Positions 44,319-52,764 of a stretch of DNA of 64,000 nt are shown piece by piece (positions within the stretch are counted from its first letter, which is position 1; every line of letters begins with the position of its first letter). Under the pieces are notes generated by a model that was not told the origin of the DNA, ran no database searches, and worked only from the letters and a program-made list of their open reading frames with translations. Position numbers and translations under genes: made by a program. The stretch is from Hasllibacter halocynthiae (GTDB lineage: Bacteria; Pseudomonadota; Alphaproteobacteria; Rhodobacterales; Rhodobacteraceae): NCBI RefSeq assembly GCF_003003095.1, contig NZ_PVTT01000002.1:620001-684000 (forward strand). Direction: 5' to 3'.

Positions 44319-44892
44319 CGGCGACCTCCTTGGGGTTGTCGAGTGCTTCGGAAAGGTGGGCGCGCAGGGCCTCGGCCGCCTTCTCGGCGAGGCGGGCGGC
44401 GTCGATGCGGCGGGCGTCCGAGCCGAGCGTCAGGACGGCCTGACCCATCTCCAGCTCCGGATCCTCGACGAGGTCGACGCGAAGCGCTTCGGGCGCCTCG
44501 AGGACCGAGCGAACGGCGGCCGCCTCCGCAGGGGCGACGGCGATCGTCACCGGGGCCCCGGGCGGGGCCGCCATCCCCAGCGCCGCGTCGGCGAGGCGGG
44601 CGCCGAACCCGTCGGCGACCAGCCGGGGCAGCACCCCCTCCGCCACCGCCGCGATCACCTCGCGCAGCTGGGACAGGGTCGCCTCTCGCGCCTCGTGGTA
44701 GGTGAAGGACAGGTCCTCGAGCCGTGCGGAGAGGGCACGGCGAACGCGGTCGCGCGTCTCGACCGCGTCCTTCAGGGCGTCTTCCCAGCCTTCGGCGTAG
44801 CCGGCCTCGAACGCGGCGAGGCGGGCGGCCTCGCTCAGGGCGGGCGCGCGGGCGTCGGGGTCGGCGGAGAAATCCTCCAGCGGCAGGGTCAC
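44311..44892 (-). CDS. fliH: Flagellar assembly protein FliH
   Basis: 193 aa from a GTG overlapping the fliF stop (GTGA). The predicted central helix (AAFEAGYAEGWEDALKDAVET) with a GxxxG-like spacing and the C-terminal domain ending in QAVLTLGSDARRIDAARLAEKAAEALR fit FliH, the peripheral stalk and inhibitor of the FliI ATPase. Sequence identity within this family is low, so the call combines composition, length and place between fliF and fliN. Confidence 0.82.
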   Translation of the reverse strand: MTLPLEDFSADPDARAPALSEAARLAAFEAGYAEGWEDALKDAVETRDRVRRALSARLEDLSFTYHEAREATLSQLREVIAAVAEGVLPRLVADGFGARLADAALGMAAPPGAPVTIAVAPAEAAAVRSVLEAPEALRVDLVEDPELEMGQAVLTLGSDARRIDAARLAEKAAEALRAHLSEALDNPKEVADG

Positions 44893-46433
44893 GCGTCCTC
44901 CTCCTCGAGCCAGCGGCGGATCACGGCCACGCCTTCGTCGGGGCGTTCCGCGACGATCTCGCCTAGGAGGACGCGGGGATCGGGTGGGGGGGCCGGCGGA
45001 GCCGGGATCGGGACCGGCGCGCGAGAGGGCTCGAGCGGGACGGTGTCCTGCACGGCGCCGGCCGGCGAGGGCGCGGCGGGAGGCAGCGCAGGGGTCGGCG
45101 CGGGCCCCGCGGGGAGGGGTTCCGGCCGGGAACGGGTCAGCGGGCGCACGACGAAGAGGCCCACGAAGACGATCGCGAGGAGGGCCGCGCCCGCCTTCAC
45201 GATCAGCGCCAGCGGCAGGGGCGCGGCGGGGGCCCCGGCGGCCTCGGCGATGGTGCCGGCGCCGGCGTCGTCGAAGGCCATCGAATGGAGCACGAGGACG
45301 TCGCCCCGGCCCTCGTCCAGCCCCGCCGCGGAGGCGACGAGGGCGCGCAGGGCCTCCAGCTCCTCCGCCGTGCGGGGGGCGGGGGTGCCGTCGGCCGAGC
45401 GCGCCTCGTCGACGAGGACGGCGACCGTCATGCGGCGGATCGCGCCGGGCGCGCGCTCGACGCGTCGCTCGCTCTCGGAGATGTCGTAGTTGGTGCGCGA
45501 GCGCAGGCGGCTGTCGGACGCGGCCGGGCCCCCGGGGGCCGCGGCGTCGCCGTCGGGCAGGTTGCTCGCGACGGTCACGGCGCCGCCGGGCGCGCCGCCC
45601 TCGCGCTCGCTCTCCTCCGTCTCGGTCGAGATCACGGTGCGGCTCTCGGGGTCTATCCGCCGCTCGAGCAGGGTCTCGACCTCGTCCACCAGCTCGAGGC
45701 CGACCTCGACCCGGGCGCGGCCGGGGCCGACGCGCGCCTCCAGCAGGCGCCGGGCGCGTGCGGCGATGGCCGCGCCGCGCCCGTCCGCGCCTTCGGCCGC
45801 GACCTCGCCGTCCACGACCACCCCGTCGGGCCCGATGACCGAGACGGCCGCGGGATCGAGGCCGGGGACGGCCGCGGCGACTAGGTGGCGGATCGCGCGC
45901 AGGCGGGGCGCGGCGGGCATCGCGCCGCCCGTCAGGCTGACCGAGGCGGAGGGCTCGGCCCGCCGGGCGAGGCCCCGCGCCGGCGCCGCCGCGAGGTGGA
46001 CGCGCACCGCGAGCCCGGGCATCGCCGCCGCGATGGTGCGCGCGAGCTCGCCTTCCCTGGCGCGCCAGTAGGCGGCGTCGAACATGCGGTCGGTGGTGCC
46101 GAGGCCGGAGAGGCCGTCGAGCAGCTCGTACCCTTCTGGCCCGGCGGCGGGCAGCCCCTCGGCCGCGAGCTGCAGGCGCAGCGCGTCGCGCCGCGTGCCG
46201 GGCACGTAGATCGCGCCCGAGCGCACCTCGTAGGGGACGCCCCGCGCTTCGAGGCCGGAGAGGACCTGCCCGGCCGCCCGCTCGTCGAGGCCGCCGTAGA
46301 GAAGCTCCATCCGGGGCGCGGGACCGCCCCAGGCGAAGGCGAGGACGGCCAGCACCGTCGCGAGCGCGGCCGCCCCGGCGACCGCCATCCGGCGCCGCGC
46401 CCCCAGGGCGTTCCATGATCCCGCGATGTCCAT
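44889..46433 (-). CDS. fliF: Flagellar MS-ring protein FliF
   Basis: 514 aa. Two membrane helices, one near the N-terminus (MAVAGAAALATVLAVLAFAWG) and one near residue 410 (LALIVKAGAALLAIVFVGLFVVRPL in parts), flank the periplasmic ring-building motifs: ELLYGGLDERAAGQVLSGLEARGVPYEV (in parts), MFDAAYWRAREGELARTIAA, and SDSRLRSRTNYDISESERRVERAPGAIRRMTVAVLVDEA (in parts). The extreme C-terminus RWLEEEDA would bind FliG. First gene of its unit; the start has GGAGG upstream and the promoter region carries a CtrA-like box. Confidence 0.96.
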   Translation of the reverse strand: MDIAGSWNALGARRRMAVAGAAALATVLAVLAFAWGGPAPRMELLYGGLDERAAGQVLSGLEARGVPYEVRSGAIYVPGTRRDALRLQLAAEGLPAAGPEGYELLDGLSGLGTTDRMFDAAYWRAREGELARTIAAAMPGLAVRVHLAAAPARGLARRAEPSASVSLTGGAMPAAPRLRAIRHLVAAAVPGLDPAAVSVIGPDGVVVDGEVAAEGADGRGAAIAARARRLLEARVGPGRARVEVGLELVDEVETLLERRIDPESRTVISTETEESEREGGAPGGAVTVASNLPDGDAAAPGGPAASDSRLRSRTNYDISESERRVERAPGAIRRMTVAVLVDEARSADGTPAPRTAEELEALRALVASAAGLDEGRGDVLVLHSMAFDDAGAGTIAEAAGAPAAPLPLALIVKAGAALLAIVFVGLFVVRPLTRSRPEPLPAGPAPTPALPPAAPSPAGAVQDTVPLEPSRAPVPIPAPPAPPPDPRVLLGEIVAERPDEGVAVIRRWLEEEDA

Positions 46434-46497
46434 CCGGCGCCTCCGTCGATTCGCGCCGCGGGAATCGCGGCGACGGGGCCACCTTTCACGATCGAGA

Positions 46498-46512
46498 TTA
46501 ACAGGACGTTAG
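46498..46512. promoter_or_regulatory. CtrA-like binding box in the divergent fliF/fliL promoter region
   Basis: TTAA (46498-46501), seven bases, TTAG (46509-46512): seven of eight positions match the TTAA-N7-TTAA consensus of the cell-cycle regulator CtrA. It lies 64 bp from the fliF start and 45 bp from the fliL start, in the only gap between two long divergent flagellar units. TTAA is rare in DNA this GC-rich. CtrA drives flagellar genes in Rhodobacterales; binding here is an inference. Confidence 0.6.
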
Positions 46513-46557
46513 TGTCTTCCCCCTAGACCCCGAGTCGGACCCAGGAGGAGCCGACCG

Positions 46558-47082
46558 ATGACGACCGAGACCCCAGACCCCGAAGCGCCGGCGCCCCCGG
46601 AGAGCGGCGGGCGCGGCAAGAGAGGGCCGCTCATCGCGCTGGTCCTGGCCGCCCTCGCGGGCGCGGGGGCCTATGCGGCCGTGGCGCTGGGCGGGGTGCC
46701 GTCCTTCGGGGGCGGCGGCGCGGACGGGCACGGCGGCGCCCCCGCGGAGCCTGCCGCCGAGGTGGCGGCCGCGGCGTCCGAGAAGCCCGTCTTCGTCTCC
46801 GTGCCGGCCCTGACCGTGACGCTCCTTCTTCCCGACGGGCGCGCGAACCTGCGCCTCTCGGCCGAGCTGGAGGTCGCGCCGGACGCCGCCGACGCCGTCG
46901 CGCAGGCGATGCCGCGCATCCTCGACGCGATGAACGCCTATCTGCGCGCCGTCGAGCCGGACAGTCTGCTCGAGCGGTCGGCCCATGTCCGCCTGCGCGG
47001 CCAGCTTCTGCGCCGCGTCCGCATCGTCACGGGCCGCGAAGCCGTGCGCGACCTTCTCCTGACCGAGCTGGTGACCCTATGA
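46558..47082 (+). CDS. fliL: Flagellar basal body-associated protein FliL
   Basis: 174 aa with AGGAGGAG before the ATG. A short cytoplasmic N-terminus, one transmembrane helix (PLIALVLAALAGAGAYAAVALGG), a Gly/Ala-rich linker, and the periplasmic FliL domain: FVSVPALTVTLLLPDGRANLRLSAELEV (in parts), MPRILDAMNAYLRAV and LRRVRIVTGREAVRDLLLTELV. FliL rings surround and stabilise stators. It starts the long rightward unit and overlaps the next gene by 4 bases. Confidence 0.94.
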   Translation: MTTETPDPEAPAPPESGGRGKRGPLIALVLAALAGAGAYAAVALGGVPSFGGGGADGHGGAPAEPAAEVAAAASEKPVFVSVPALTVTLLLPDGRANLRLSAELEVAPDAADAVAQAMPRILDAMNAYLRAVEPDSLLERSAHVRLRGQLLRRVRIVTGREAVRDLLLTELVTL

Positions 47083-47513
47083 CCGCCTTCCTCTCCGACC
47101 TCTTCCTCGTCGCGGCCGCCGCCGGCGCGGGGCTCTACTGCCTCGTGCTGTCGCGCCGGATCGCCCGCCTCTCCGACACGGAGAGCGGCCTCGGGGCCAC
47201 GCTCGCGGCCCTCTCCGAGCAGACCGACGCCCTGGCCGGCACGATCCGGGGCGCGAAGGCGCAGGGCGAGGACACGCTGGCGCGGCTGGCGGCGCTCGAC
47301 CGCGCGTCGGACCGGGCCGAGCGCCTGGCGCAGCGCATCGAGCTGCTGATGACGGCCGCCGACCGCGAGCCCGCCGCCGCCGCGCCCCCTGCGCGGGCGG
47401 CCGCGCCGGAACCCGCCCCGGATCGCGATTCGGCCCCCGATTCGGCCCCCGGTTCTGCTCTGGGCACCTCCGCGGCCGGACCCGTCTTCCGCCGGTCCGA
47501 GGTGGCGGCATGA
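47079..47513 (+). CDS. Small flagellar-operon membrane protein (DUF6468-like)
   Basis: 144 aa. An N-terminal membrane helix (FLSDLFLVAAAAGAGLYCLVL) is followed by a coiled-coil region (RIARLSDTESGLGATLAALSEQ and the following LAGTIRGAKAQGEDTLARLAAL) and a disordered Pro/Ala/Asp tail with two 12-bp DNA repeats (GATTCGGCCCCC). Layout and position between fliL and motE match the DUF6468 group seen in alphaproteobacterial flagellar operons. Role unknown; its place suggests stator or basal-body positioning. It overlaps both neighbours by 4 bases. Confidence 0.7.
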   Translation: MTAFLSDLFLVAAAAGAGLYCLVLSRRIARLSDTESGLGATLAALSEQTDALAGTIRGAKAQGEDTLARLAALDRASDRAERLAQRIELLMTAADREPAAAAPPARAAAPEPAPDRDSAPDSAPGSALGTSAAGPVFRRSEVAA

Positions 47514-48091
47514 GGGCCGCCGGACCCCTGACCCTGGTCGCGGGGGCCTTCGCCCTCTCCGCCGGGCTCCGGCTCGCCCCCGGCCTGCCCGGCGCCGCGG
47601 CGGCCGTCGGCGAGGTCGTCGTCCCGCCCGAGGCCGCCGAGGCGCTCATCGAGGAGATCGGCGCCCGCCGTGCCGCCCTCGGCGCGCGCGAGGCCGAGCT
47701 GGAGCGGGAGGCCCGTACCCGCCGCGCCGCGCTCGACGCGCGCGAGGCCGAGCTGGCGCGCGCCGAGGGCGAGCTGGAGGCCGCAGCGGAAGAGGTCCGC
47801 GGCGCCGCCGAGGCCCTGTCGGGCCTCCTCTCGGAGGCCGAGGGCGTGGGGGGGCGCGACGTCGAGCGGCTGGCGAGCGCCTATGCCGCGATGCGGCCCG
47901 GCGACGCGGCGGCCCTCTTCGCGGTGATGGAGGCGGGCTTCGCCGCCGGCTTCCTGCGCCGGATGCCCGCCGACGCGGCCGCGGGCATCCTCGCCGCGAT
48001 GGCGCCGGAGGACGCCTACGCGGTCTCGGCGGTCGTCGCGGGCCGGGCGCAGCGCCTGGGGCTGCCGCCGGCGGGGGACGGCGACCGATGA
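47510..48091 (+). CDS. MotE-like flagellar motor protein (MgtE N-domain type)
   Basis: 193 aa. Signal-anchor (LTLVAGAFALSAGLRLAPG), a highly charged coiled coil (AALGAREAELEREARTRR and so on, about 45-110), then an MgtE-N-like helical domain: LASAYAAMRPGDAAALFAVMEAGFAAGFLRRM (in parts) and AAGILAAMAPEDAYAVSA. This is the layout of MotE, a periplasmic chaperone-like partner that stabilises MotC or MotB in Rhizobiales. The overlap with motA (ATGA) supports a stator role. Confidence 0.78.
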   Translation: MRAAGPLTLVAGAFALSAGLRLAPGLPGAAAAVGEVVVPPEAAEALIEEIGARRAALGAREAELEREARTRRAALDAREAELARAEGELEAAAEEVRGAAEALSGLLSEAEGVGGRDVERLASAYAAMRPGDAAALFAVMEAGFAAGFLRRMPADAAAGILAAMAPEDAYAVSAVVAGRAQRLGLPPAGDGDR

Positions 48092-48957
48092 CCGGCCTTC
48101 TCGGGATCGCGGTGGTCTTCGTGATGGTCTTCGGCGGCTACCTCGCCGCCGGGGGCAAGCTTGGGATCATCCTCCATTCGCTGCCCTTCGAGATGATGAT
48201 GATCGGCGGCGCCGCGACGGGCGCGTTCCTCGTCTCGAACTCGATCGCGGAGGTGAAGGCGACGGGGCGCGGCGTGCTGCGCGCCTTCGCGGGGCCGAAG
48301 TGGAAGCCCGACGACTACCGCGACCTGCTGTGCCTGCTCTACGAGCTGGTGCGCGTGGCGCGGCAGGACGCGCTCGCCCTGGAGGGGCATGTCGAGAAGC
48401 CCGGCGAGTCCGAGATCTTCGCCCGCTACCCCCGCATCCGCGCCGACGGCGAGATCGTCGCCATGATCTGCGACACCCTGCGCGCGGCCTCGATGAACTA
48501 CGACGACCCCCACCAGGTCGAGGAGGTCCTCGACAAGCGGACGGAGGCGAACCGCGACCATTCCCTTCACCCCAGCCATGCGCTGCAGACGGTCGCGGAC
48601 GGGCTGCCCGCCCTCGGGATCGTCGCGGCCGTGCTCGGGGTGATCAAGACGATGGGCTCGATCGACCAGCCGCCCGAGGTGCTGGGCAAGCTGATCGGCG
48701 GCGCCCTCGTGGGCACCTTCCTCGGCGTGTTCCTCGCATACGGGATCGTCGGACCCCTCGCGGCGCGCCTGAAGGTCGTCATGGAGGAGGACGCCCATTT
48801 CCAGGATCTCGTGCGCGAGGTCCTGGTGGCCAACCTCCACCGCCATGCGGTCGACATCTGCATCGAGGTCGGGCGGCAGAACACGCCCTCGCACTGGCGG
48901 CCCTCCTTCGACGACCTCGAGGAGCGCCTGCGCGGTCTGAAGGCGCAGCAGGCATGA
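48088..48957 (+). CDS. motA: Flagellar motor stator protein MotA
   Basis: 289 aa, four transmembrane helices. Conserved: GLLGIAVVFVMVFGGYLAAGG, MMMIGGAATGAFLVSN, the charged cytoplasmic loop, and the ion-channel helices GLPALGIVAAVLGVIKTMGSIDQPPEVLGKLIGGALVGTFLGVFLAYGIVGP (seen in parts). MotA surrounds MotB and couples proton flow to rotation through FliG. The gene overlaps the MotE-like gene upstream and the unknown gene downstream; its partner motB is in another unit at 37329. Confidence 0.97.
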   Translation: MTGLLGIAVVFVMVFGGYLAAGGKLGIILHSLPFEMMMIGGAATGAFLVSNSIAEVKATGRGVLRAFAGPKWKPDDYRDLLCLLYELVRVARQDALALEGHVEKPGESEIFARYPRIRADGEIVAMICDTLRAASMNYDDPHQVEEVLDKRTEANRDHSLHPSHALQTVADGLPALGIVAAVLGVIKTMGSIDQPPEVLGKLIGGALVGTFLGVFLAYGIVGPLAARLKVVMEEDAHFQDLVREVLVANLHRHAVDICIEVGRQNTPSHWRPSFDDLEERLRGLKAQQA

Positions 48958-50714
48958 TCCGGGCGCTTCTCGTCGCGCTCGCGCTCGCGGGGGGGGCGGC
49001 CGCCCGGGCCGAGATCCCCGTCCGCGGCGGCGAGCACGAGGGCTTCACCCGCCTCGCCATTCCGCTTCCGAAGGCCGGCGGCTGGTCCATCCTGCCCACC
49101 GGCGAGGGCTGGGAGGTTCTGGTAGAGGGCGGCGGCGCCTTCGACCTCGCGGACACGTGGTCGCGCATCGGCCGCACGCGCATCGCGGCCGTCGCCTCGG
49201 GCGGCGAGGGGCGGCTGACCCTCGTCGCAGGCTGCGAATGCGACCTGGCGGCGACAGAGCATCCCGGCCCCATCCTCGCGCTCGACGTCGGGCCGGAGGT
49301 CGCCGCCGTCGAGCGCCCGCCTCTCGGGGCCGCGCCCGAGGAGCGCGGCCCGGCGCTGCCCGAGGCCGGGGCCGGCGTCCTTCCACTCCTGCCGCGCTTC
49401 GAGGCCCTCCGCGTCCCGGCGACGGCCCCTGCGGATCCTCCGCGGCGGGAGATCGAGCCCGACCCCCTGCGCGCGGCCCTTGCGGGGGCGCTGTCAATCG
49501 GGGTGGACAGGGGGCTTCTCGATCCGGCGGCCGATCCGCCGCCGCTGCCGGAGCGGATCGAGCGCCTCGAGACCGGCGGCACGCTGCGCCTCGATCCGCG
49601 CGCCGCGCCGCCGCCCGTTCCCGCGTCCTGCCCGGAGGCGGGCGCCCCCGCACTCGCCGCCCGGGCGGCGCCGGCCCCCCTCTTCGGGGAGTTCGACCGC
49701 GTCGACCCCGCCGCGGCGCTGGACATGGCGCGAAGGCATCTGGCGAACGGGCTGCCCGAGGAGGCGCGGGCCGTGCTGCGCCTCGTCCCCGAGGGGCCGG
49801 AACGGGGCGAGCTCTTCGCCGTCGCGGCGGCGCTGACCGACCGCACGCCCCCCGGCTGGGCCGCCTGCGCGCCCCCCGCGGCGTTCTGGCAGGCCGTGGC
49901 CGGCGAGGTCCCGGTGCCGCCCCCAGGCGAGATCGCGTCCGCCGCGCTCGCCGTCCCGCCGCGCCTCGCCGCCATCGCGGTTCCCCCCGCGGCGCGGACG
50001 CTGATGGAGGCCGGGCCCGACGGGGCGCGCGCCGCACGCCGGATGCTCCGCATGCTGCCGGAGGCCGATCGCGAACCCCCCGCGCTGCTCGCCGCCGCCC
50101 TCCTGGAAGAGGGCGAGGCGGGGCTGGACGCGCTGCGGCCCCTCGCGCTCGGCACCTCGCCCGAGGCGGTCGAGGCCGCGGCGTCCTATCTTCGCGGCCG
50201 GCCGGCGGACGCGGCGGTCGCGGATGCGGCGCTGCGCCTCGCGCAGGACCGTCCGGGCGACCCCTTGCGCCGCGCGCTGCTGGAGGTCGCCGTCCCCGCC
50301 GCGCTGGCGCAGGGGCGGCCCGACGCCGCGCTCGAGGTGCTGGAACCGCGGGACCCGCCCCTCGCCTGGGCGGCGATCGCGCGCCATCTCGCGGACGCGC
50401 CGACCGCCGAGGCCGTCCGCCTGTCGCGGCAATGGGCGGACGTCCTGGAAGAGGCGCCCATCCATCCGGATCTCTGGGCGCGGATCGAGCGCAGGCTCGT
50501 CGCCGATGGCTGGGGCCCCGCCGACGCGTCGATCCCCGCGGCCCCCGCCATGCCCGCGCCCGAGGTCGCGCCGGCGGAGGCGGCCTGGGCCCCGGGCGCG
50601 CCGCCCGCGGCGCCCGCCCCGCCGCCCGGGGACGCCGCGGAGGCCGCCCGCGTCGCGGTCGAGAGCGCGGACCGCGCGCTCGCCGCCGTGCGCGCCGTGC
50701 TGGAGGGGCGCTGA
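48954..50714 (+). CDS. Large periplasmic protein of unknown function in the motA-flhA unit
   Basis: 586 aa beginning in the motA stop (ATGA). A clear signal peptide (MIRALLVALALAGGAAARA) is followed by a possible beta-rich N-terminal domain (GGEHEGFTRLAIPLPKAGGWSILP, read in blocks, and LTLVAGCECDLAATEHPGPILALDVG). From residue 240 onward come helical, Ala/Pro-rich repeats resembling degenerate tetratricopeptide units (ARRHLANGLPEEARAVLRLV, AQGRPDAALEVLEPRDP). I do not recognise a named family. Similar unnamed genes occur in alphaproteobacterial flagellar operons by my recollection. The context suggests an assembly or stator-anchoring factor. Confidence 0.7.
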   Translation: MIRALLVALALAGGAAARAEIPVRGGEHEGFTRLAIPLPKAGGWSILPTGEGWEVLVEGGGAFDLADTWSRIGRTRIAAVASGGEGRLTLVAGCECDLAATEHPGPILALDVGPEVAAVERPPLGAAPEERGPALPEAGAGVLPLLPRFEALRVPATAPADPPRREIEPDPLRAALAGALSIGVDRGLLDPAADPPPLPERIERLETGGTLRLDPRAAPPPVPASCPEAGAPALAARAAPAPLFGEFDRVDPAAALDMARRHLANGLPEEARAVLRLVPEGPERGELFAVAAALTDRTPPGWAACAPPAAFWQAVAGEVPVPPPGEIASAALAVPPRLAAIAVPPAARTLMEAGPDGARAARRMLRMLPEADREPPALLAAALLEEGEAGLDALRPLALGTSPEAVEAAASYLRGRPADAAVADAALRLAQDRPGDPLRRALLEVAVPAALAQGRPDAALEVLEPRDPPLAWAAIARHLADAPTAEAVRLSRQWADVLEEAPIHPDLWARIERRLVADGWGPADASIPAAPAMPAPEVAPAEAAWAPGAPPAAPAPPPGDAAEAARVAVESADRALAAVRAVLEGR

Positions 50715-50715
50715 G

Positions 50716-52764
50716 ATGCGCGCCGCCGCCGCCGCCCTCCTGAACCCGGCCATCGGCATGGCCGTCGCGCTGCTGGCGATCATCCTCATGATGATCCTGC
50801 CCATGCCGACCTGGGCGCTGGACCTCGGGCTGGCGCTGAGCTTCGGGCTGGCGATCCTGATCTTCACCACCGCCCTCTTCGTCGAGAGGCCTCTCGACTT
50901 CTCGATCTTCCCGACCGTCCTTCTGGCCTCGCTGATGCTGCGGCTGTCGCTGAACGTGTCCTCGACGAAGCTGATCATCAGCCAGGGGCACACCGGGACG
51001 GACGCCGCGGGCGACGTGATCGAGGGGTTCGCCTCCTTCGTGATGGGCGGCAGCCTGTCGATCGGCCTCGTGGTGTTCCTCGTCCTGCTGATCGTGAACT
51101 TCATGGTCATCACCAAGGGCGCCGGGCGGATGGCCGAGGTGGGCGCGCGCTTCGCGCTCGACGGGATGCCGGGCCGGCAGCTGGCCATCGACGCGGACAT
51201 GTCGGCCGGCGCCATCGACCACGCCGAGGCCCGCCGCCGTCGCGAGACCGAGCTGGCCGAGACAACCTTCTTCGGCTCGCTCGACGGGGCGTCCAAGTTC
51301 CTGAAGGGCGACGCGGTCGCGGGCCTTCTCATCACGCTGCTCAACGTCGTGGCGGGCATCGCAATCGGCACGATCGTGCACGGCATGCCCGCCGCCACCG
51401 CGCTGGAGACCTACGCCATCCTCACCGTGGGCGACGGCCTCGTGACGCAGATCCCGGCCGTCGTGATCTCGATCGCGGGGGCGCTGCTGCTGGCCCGGGG
51501 CGGCGCGACCGGCACCACGGACGGCGCGATGCTGGCGCAGTTCGGACGCCGGCCCGAGGCCGTGGGCGCCGTCGCCGCGCTGATGATGCTGCTGGCCGCG
51601 GTGCCCGGCCTGCCGGCGCTGCCCTTCCTCGCCCTCGCCGCGGGCCTGGGCTTCGGGGCCTGGCGGCTGAGCCTCCGCCCCGCCGAGGCGGCCCCCGCCG
51701 AAGACGTCGCCCCGGCGCCGGCGGGCCCCTCGATCGGCGACGTGCTCGAGCTCGACGACATCCACCTGACCTTCGCCTCCGACGTCGTCCCGGCGGTGAT
51801 GGGCGCGGGCACCGGCCTCGAGGCGCGGATCGAGACGATGCGCCATCACGTCGCCCGGCGCTACGGGCTGATCCTGCCCGAGATCCGCCTGACCGACGAT
51901 CCCGCGCTCGAGGCGGGGCGCTACGCCGTCTCCGTCCAGGGGGTCGAGCGGGGGCAGGGGGTCCTGCGCCCCGGCCGGATGCTCGCCCTCGCCGGAAGCG
52001 GGCCGCCCCCGCCCGGCGAGGCCGTGACCGAACCGGTCTACGGCGCGCCGGCCGCCTGGATCGACGCGGGCGCCGCGCCTGCCGCGGAGATGGACGGCTT
52101 CACCGTCGTCAGCCCGCCGGAGGTTCTGGCCACCCACCTGCTGGAGGTGGTGAAGTCCGACCTCGGGCGCCTCCTGACGCTGAAGTCGCTGCGCCGGCTG
52201 CTGGACGCCTTCGCCGAGCCGTCCGATCCGGCGCGCGCGGCCGCGAACCGCCGCCTCCTCGACGAGCTGATCCCCGACAAGGTGCCGGTCGACCTCCTCC
52301 TGTCGGTGCTGCGCGCCCTCCTGGAGGAGGAGGTGTCGATCCGGAACCTCGGCGCGATCCTCGAGGCCGTCGCCGAGATCCGGCCCGCCGATCCGCGCGC
52401 CGACGCCGTGGTCGAGCACGTTCGCCGCCGCCTCGGCTTCCAGCTGGTCGCGCCGCTGCGCCGCGCGGACGGGACGATCCCGCTGATCCAGCTTGCCCCC
52501 GAATGGGAGGAGCGCTTCGCCGCCCACGAGACGCCGGACGCCGACGTCGCCCTGCCCCCCGACCTCTTCGGCCGGCTGACCGCCGGCCTCGGCGAGAAGC
52601 TGGCCGAAGCCGCTGGCGCGGACGTCGCCGTCGTCACCTCGGGCCGCCGCCGGCGGTTCCTCCGCACGGTCGCGGCGGCCGCGGGCCTGACCGCGCCGGT
52701 GCTCTCCTACGACGAGATCGGCCTCGAGGCGCGGCCTTCCCTCGTGGGGCGCGTCCCGGCGTGA
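50716..52764 (+). CDS. flhA: Flagellar export apparatus protein FlhA
   Basis: 682 aa. Eight N-terminal transmembrane helices with the highly conserved LDFSIFPTVLLASLMLRLSLNVSSTKLI (in parts), the FHIPEP-type cytoplasmic loop VMGGSLSIGLVVFLVLLIVNFMVITKGAGRMAEVGARFALDGMPGRQLAIDADM (in parts), and the soluble C-terminal nonamer-forming domain (about 360-682) with VPVDLLLSVLRALLEEEVSIRNL. It selects substrates and links proton flow to export. Two bases separate it from the preceding stop, and the fliR GTG lies in its own stop. Confidence 0.97.
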   Translation: MRAAAAALLNPAIGMAVALLAIILMMILPMPTWALDLGLALSFGLAILIFTTALFVERPLDFSIFPTVLLASLMLRLSLNVSSTKLIISQGHTGTDAAGDVIEGFASFVMGGSLSIGLVVFLVLLIVNFMVITKGAGRMAEVGARFALDGMPGRQLAIDADMSAGAIDHAEARRRRETELAETTFFGSLDGASKFLKGDAVAGLLITLLNVVAGIAIGTIVHGMPAATALETYAILTVGDGLVTQIPAVVISIAGALLLARGGATGTTDGAMLAQFGRRPEAVGAVAALMMLLAAVPGLPALPFLALAAGLGFGAWRLSLRPAEAAPAEDVAPAPAGPSIGDVLELDDIHLTFASDVVPAVMGAGTGLEARIETMRHHVARRYGLILPEIRLTDDPALEAGRYAVSVQGVERGQGVLRPGRMLALAGSGPPPPGEAVTEPVYGAPAAWIDAGAAPAAEMDGFTVVSPPEVLATHLLEVVKSDLGRLLTLKSLRRLLDAFAEPSDPARAAANRRLLDELIPDKVPVDLLLSVLRALLEEEVSIRNLGAILEAVAEIRPADPRADAVVEHVRRRLGFQLVAPLRRADGTIPLIQLAPEWEERFAAHETPDADVALPPDLFGRLTAGLGEKLAEAAGADVAVVTSGRRRRFLRTVAAAAGLTAPVLSYDEIGLEARPSLVGRVPA

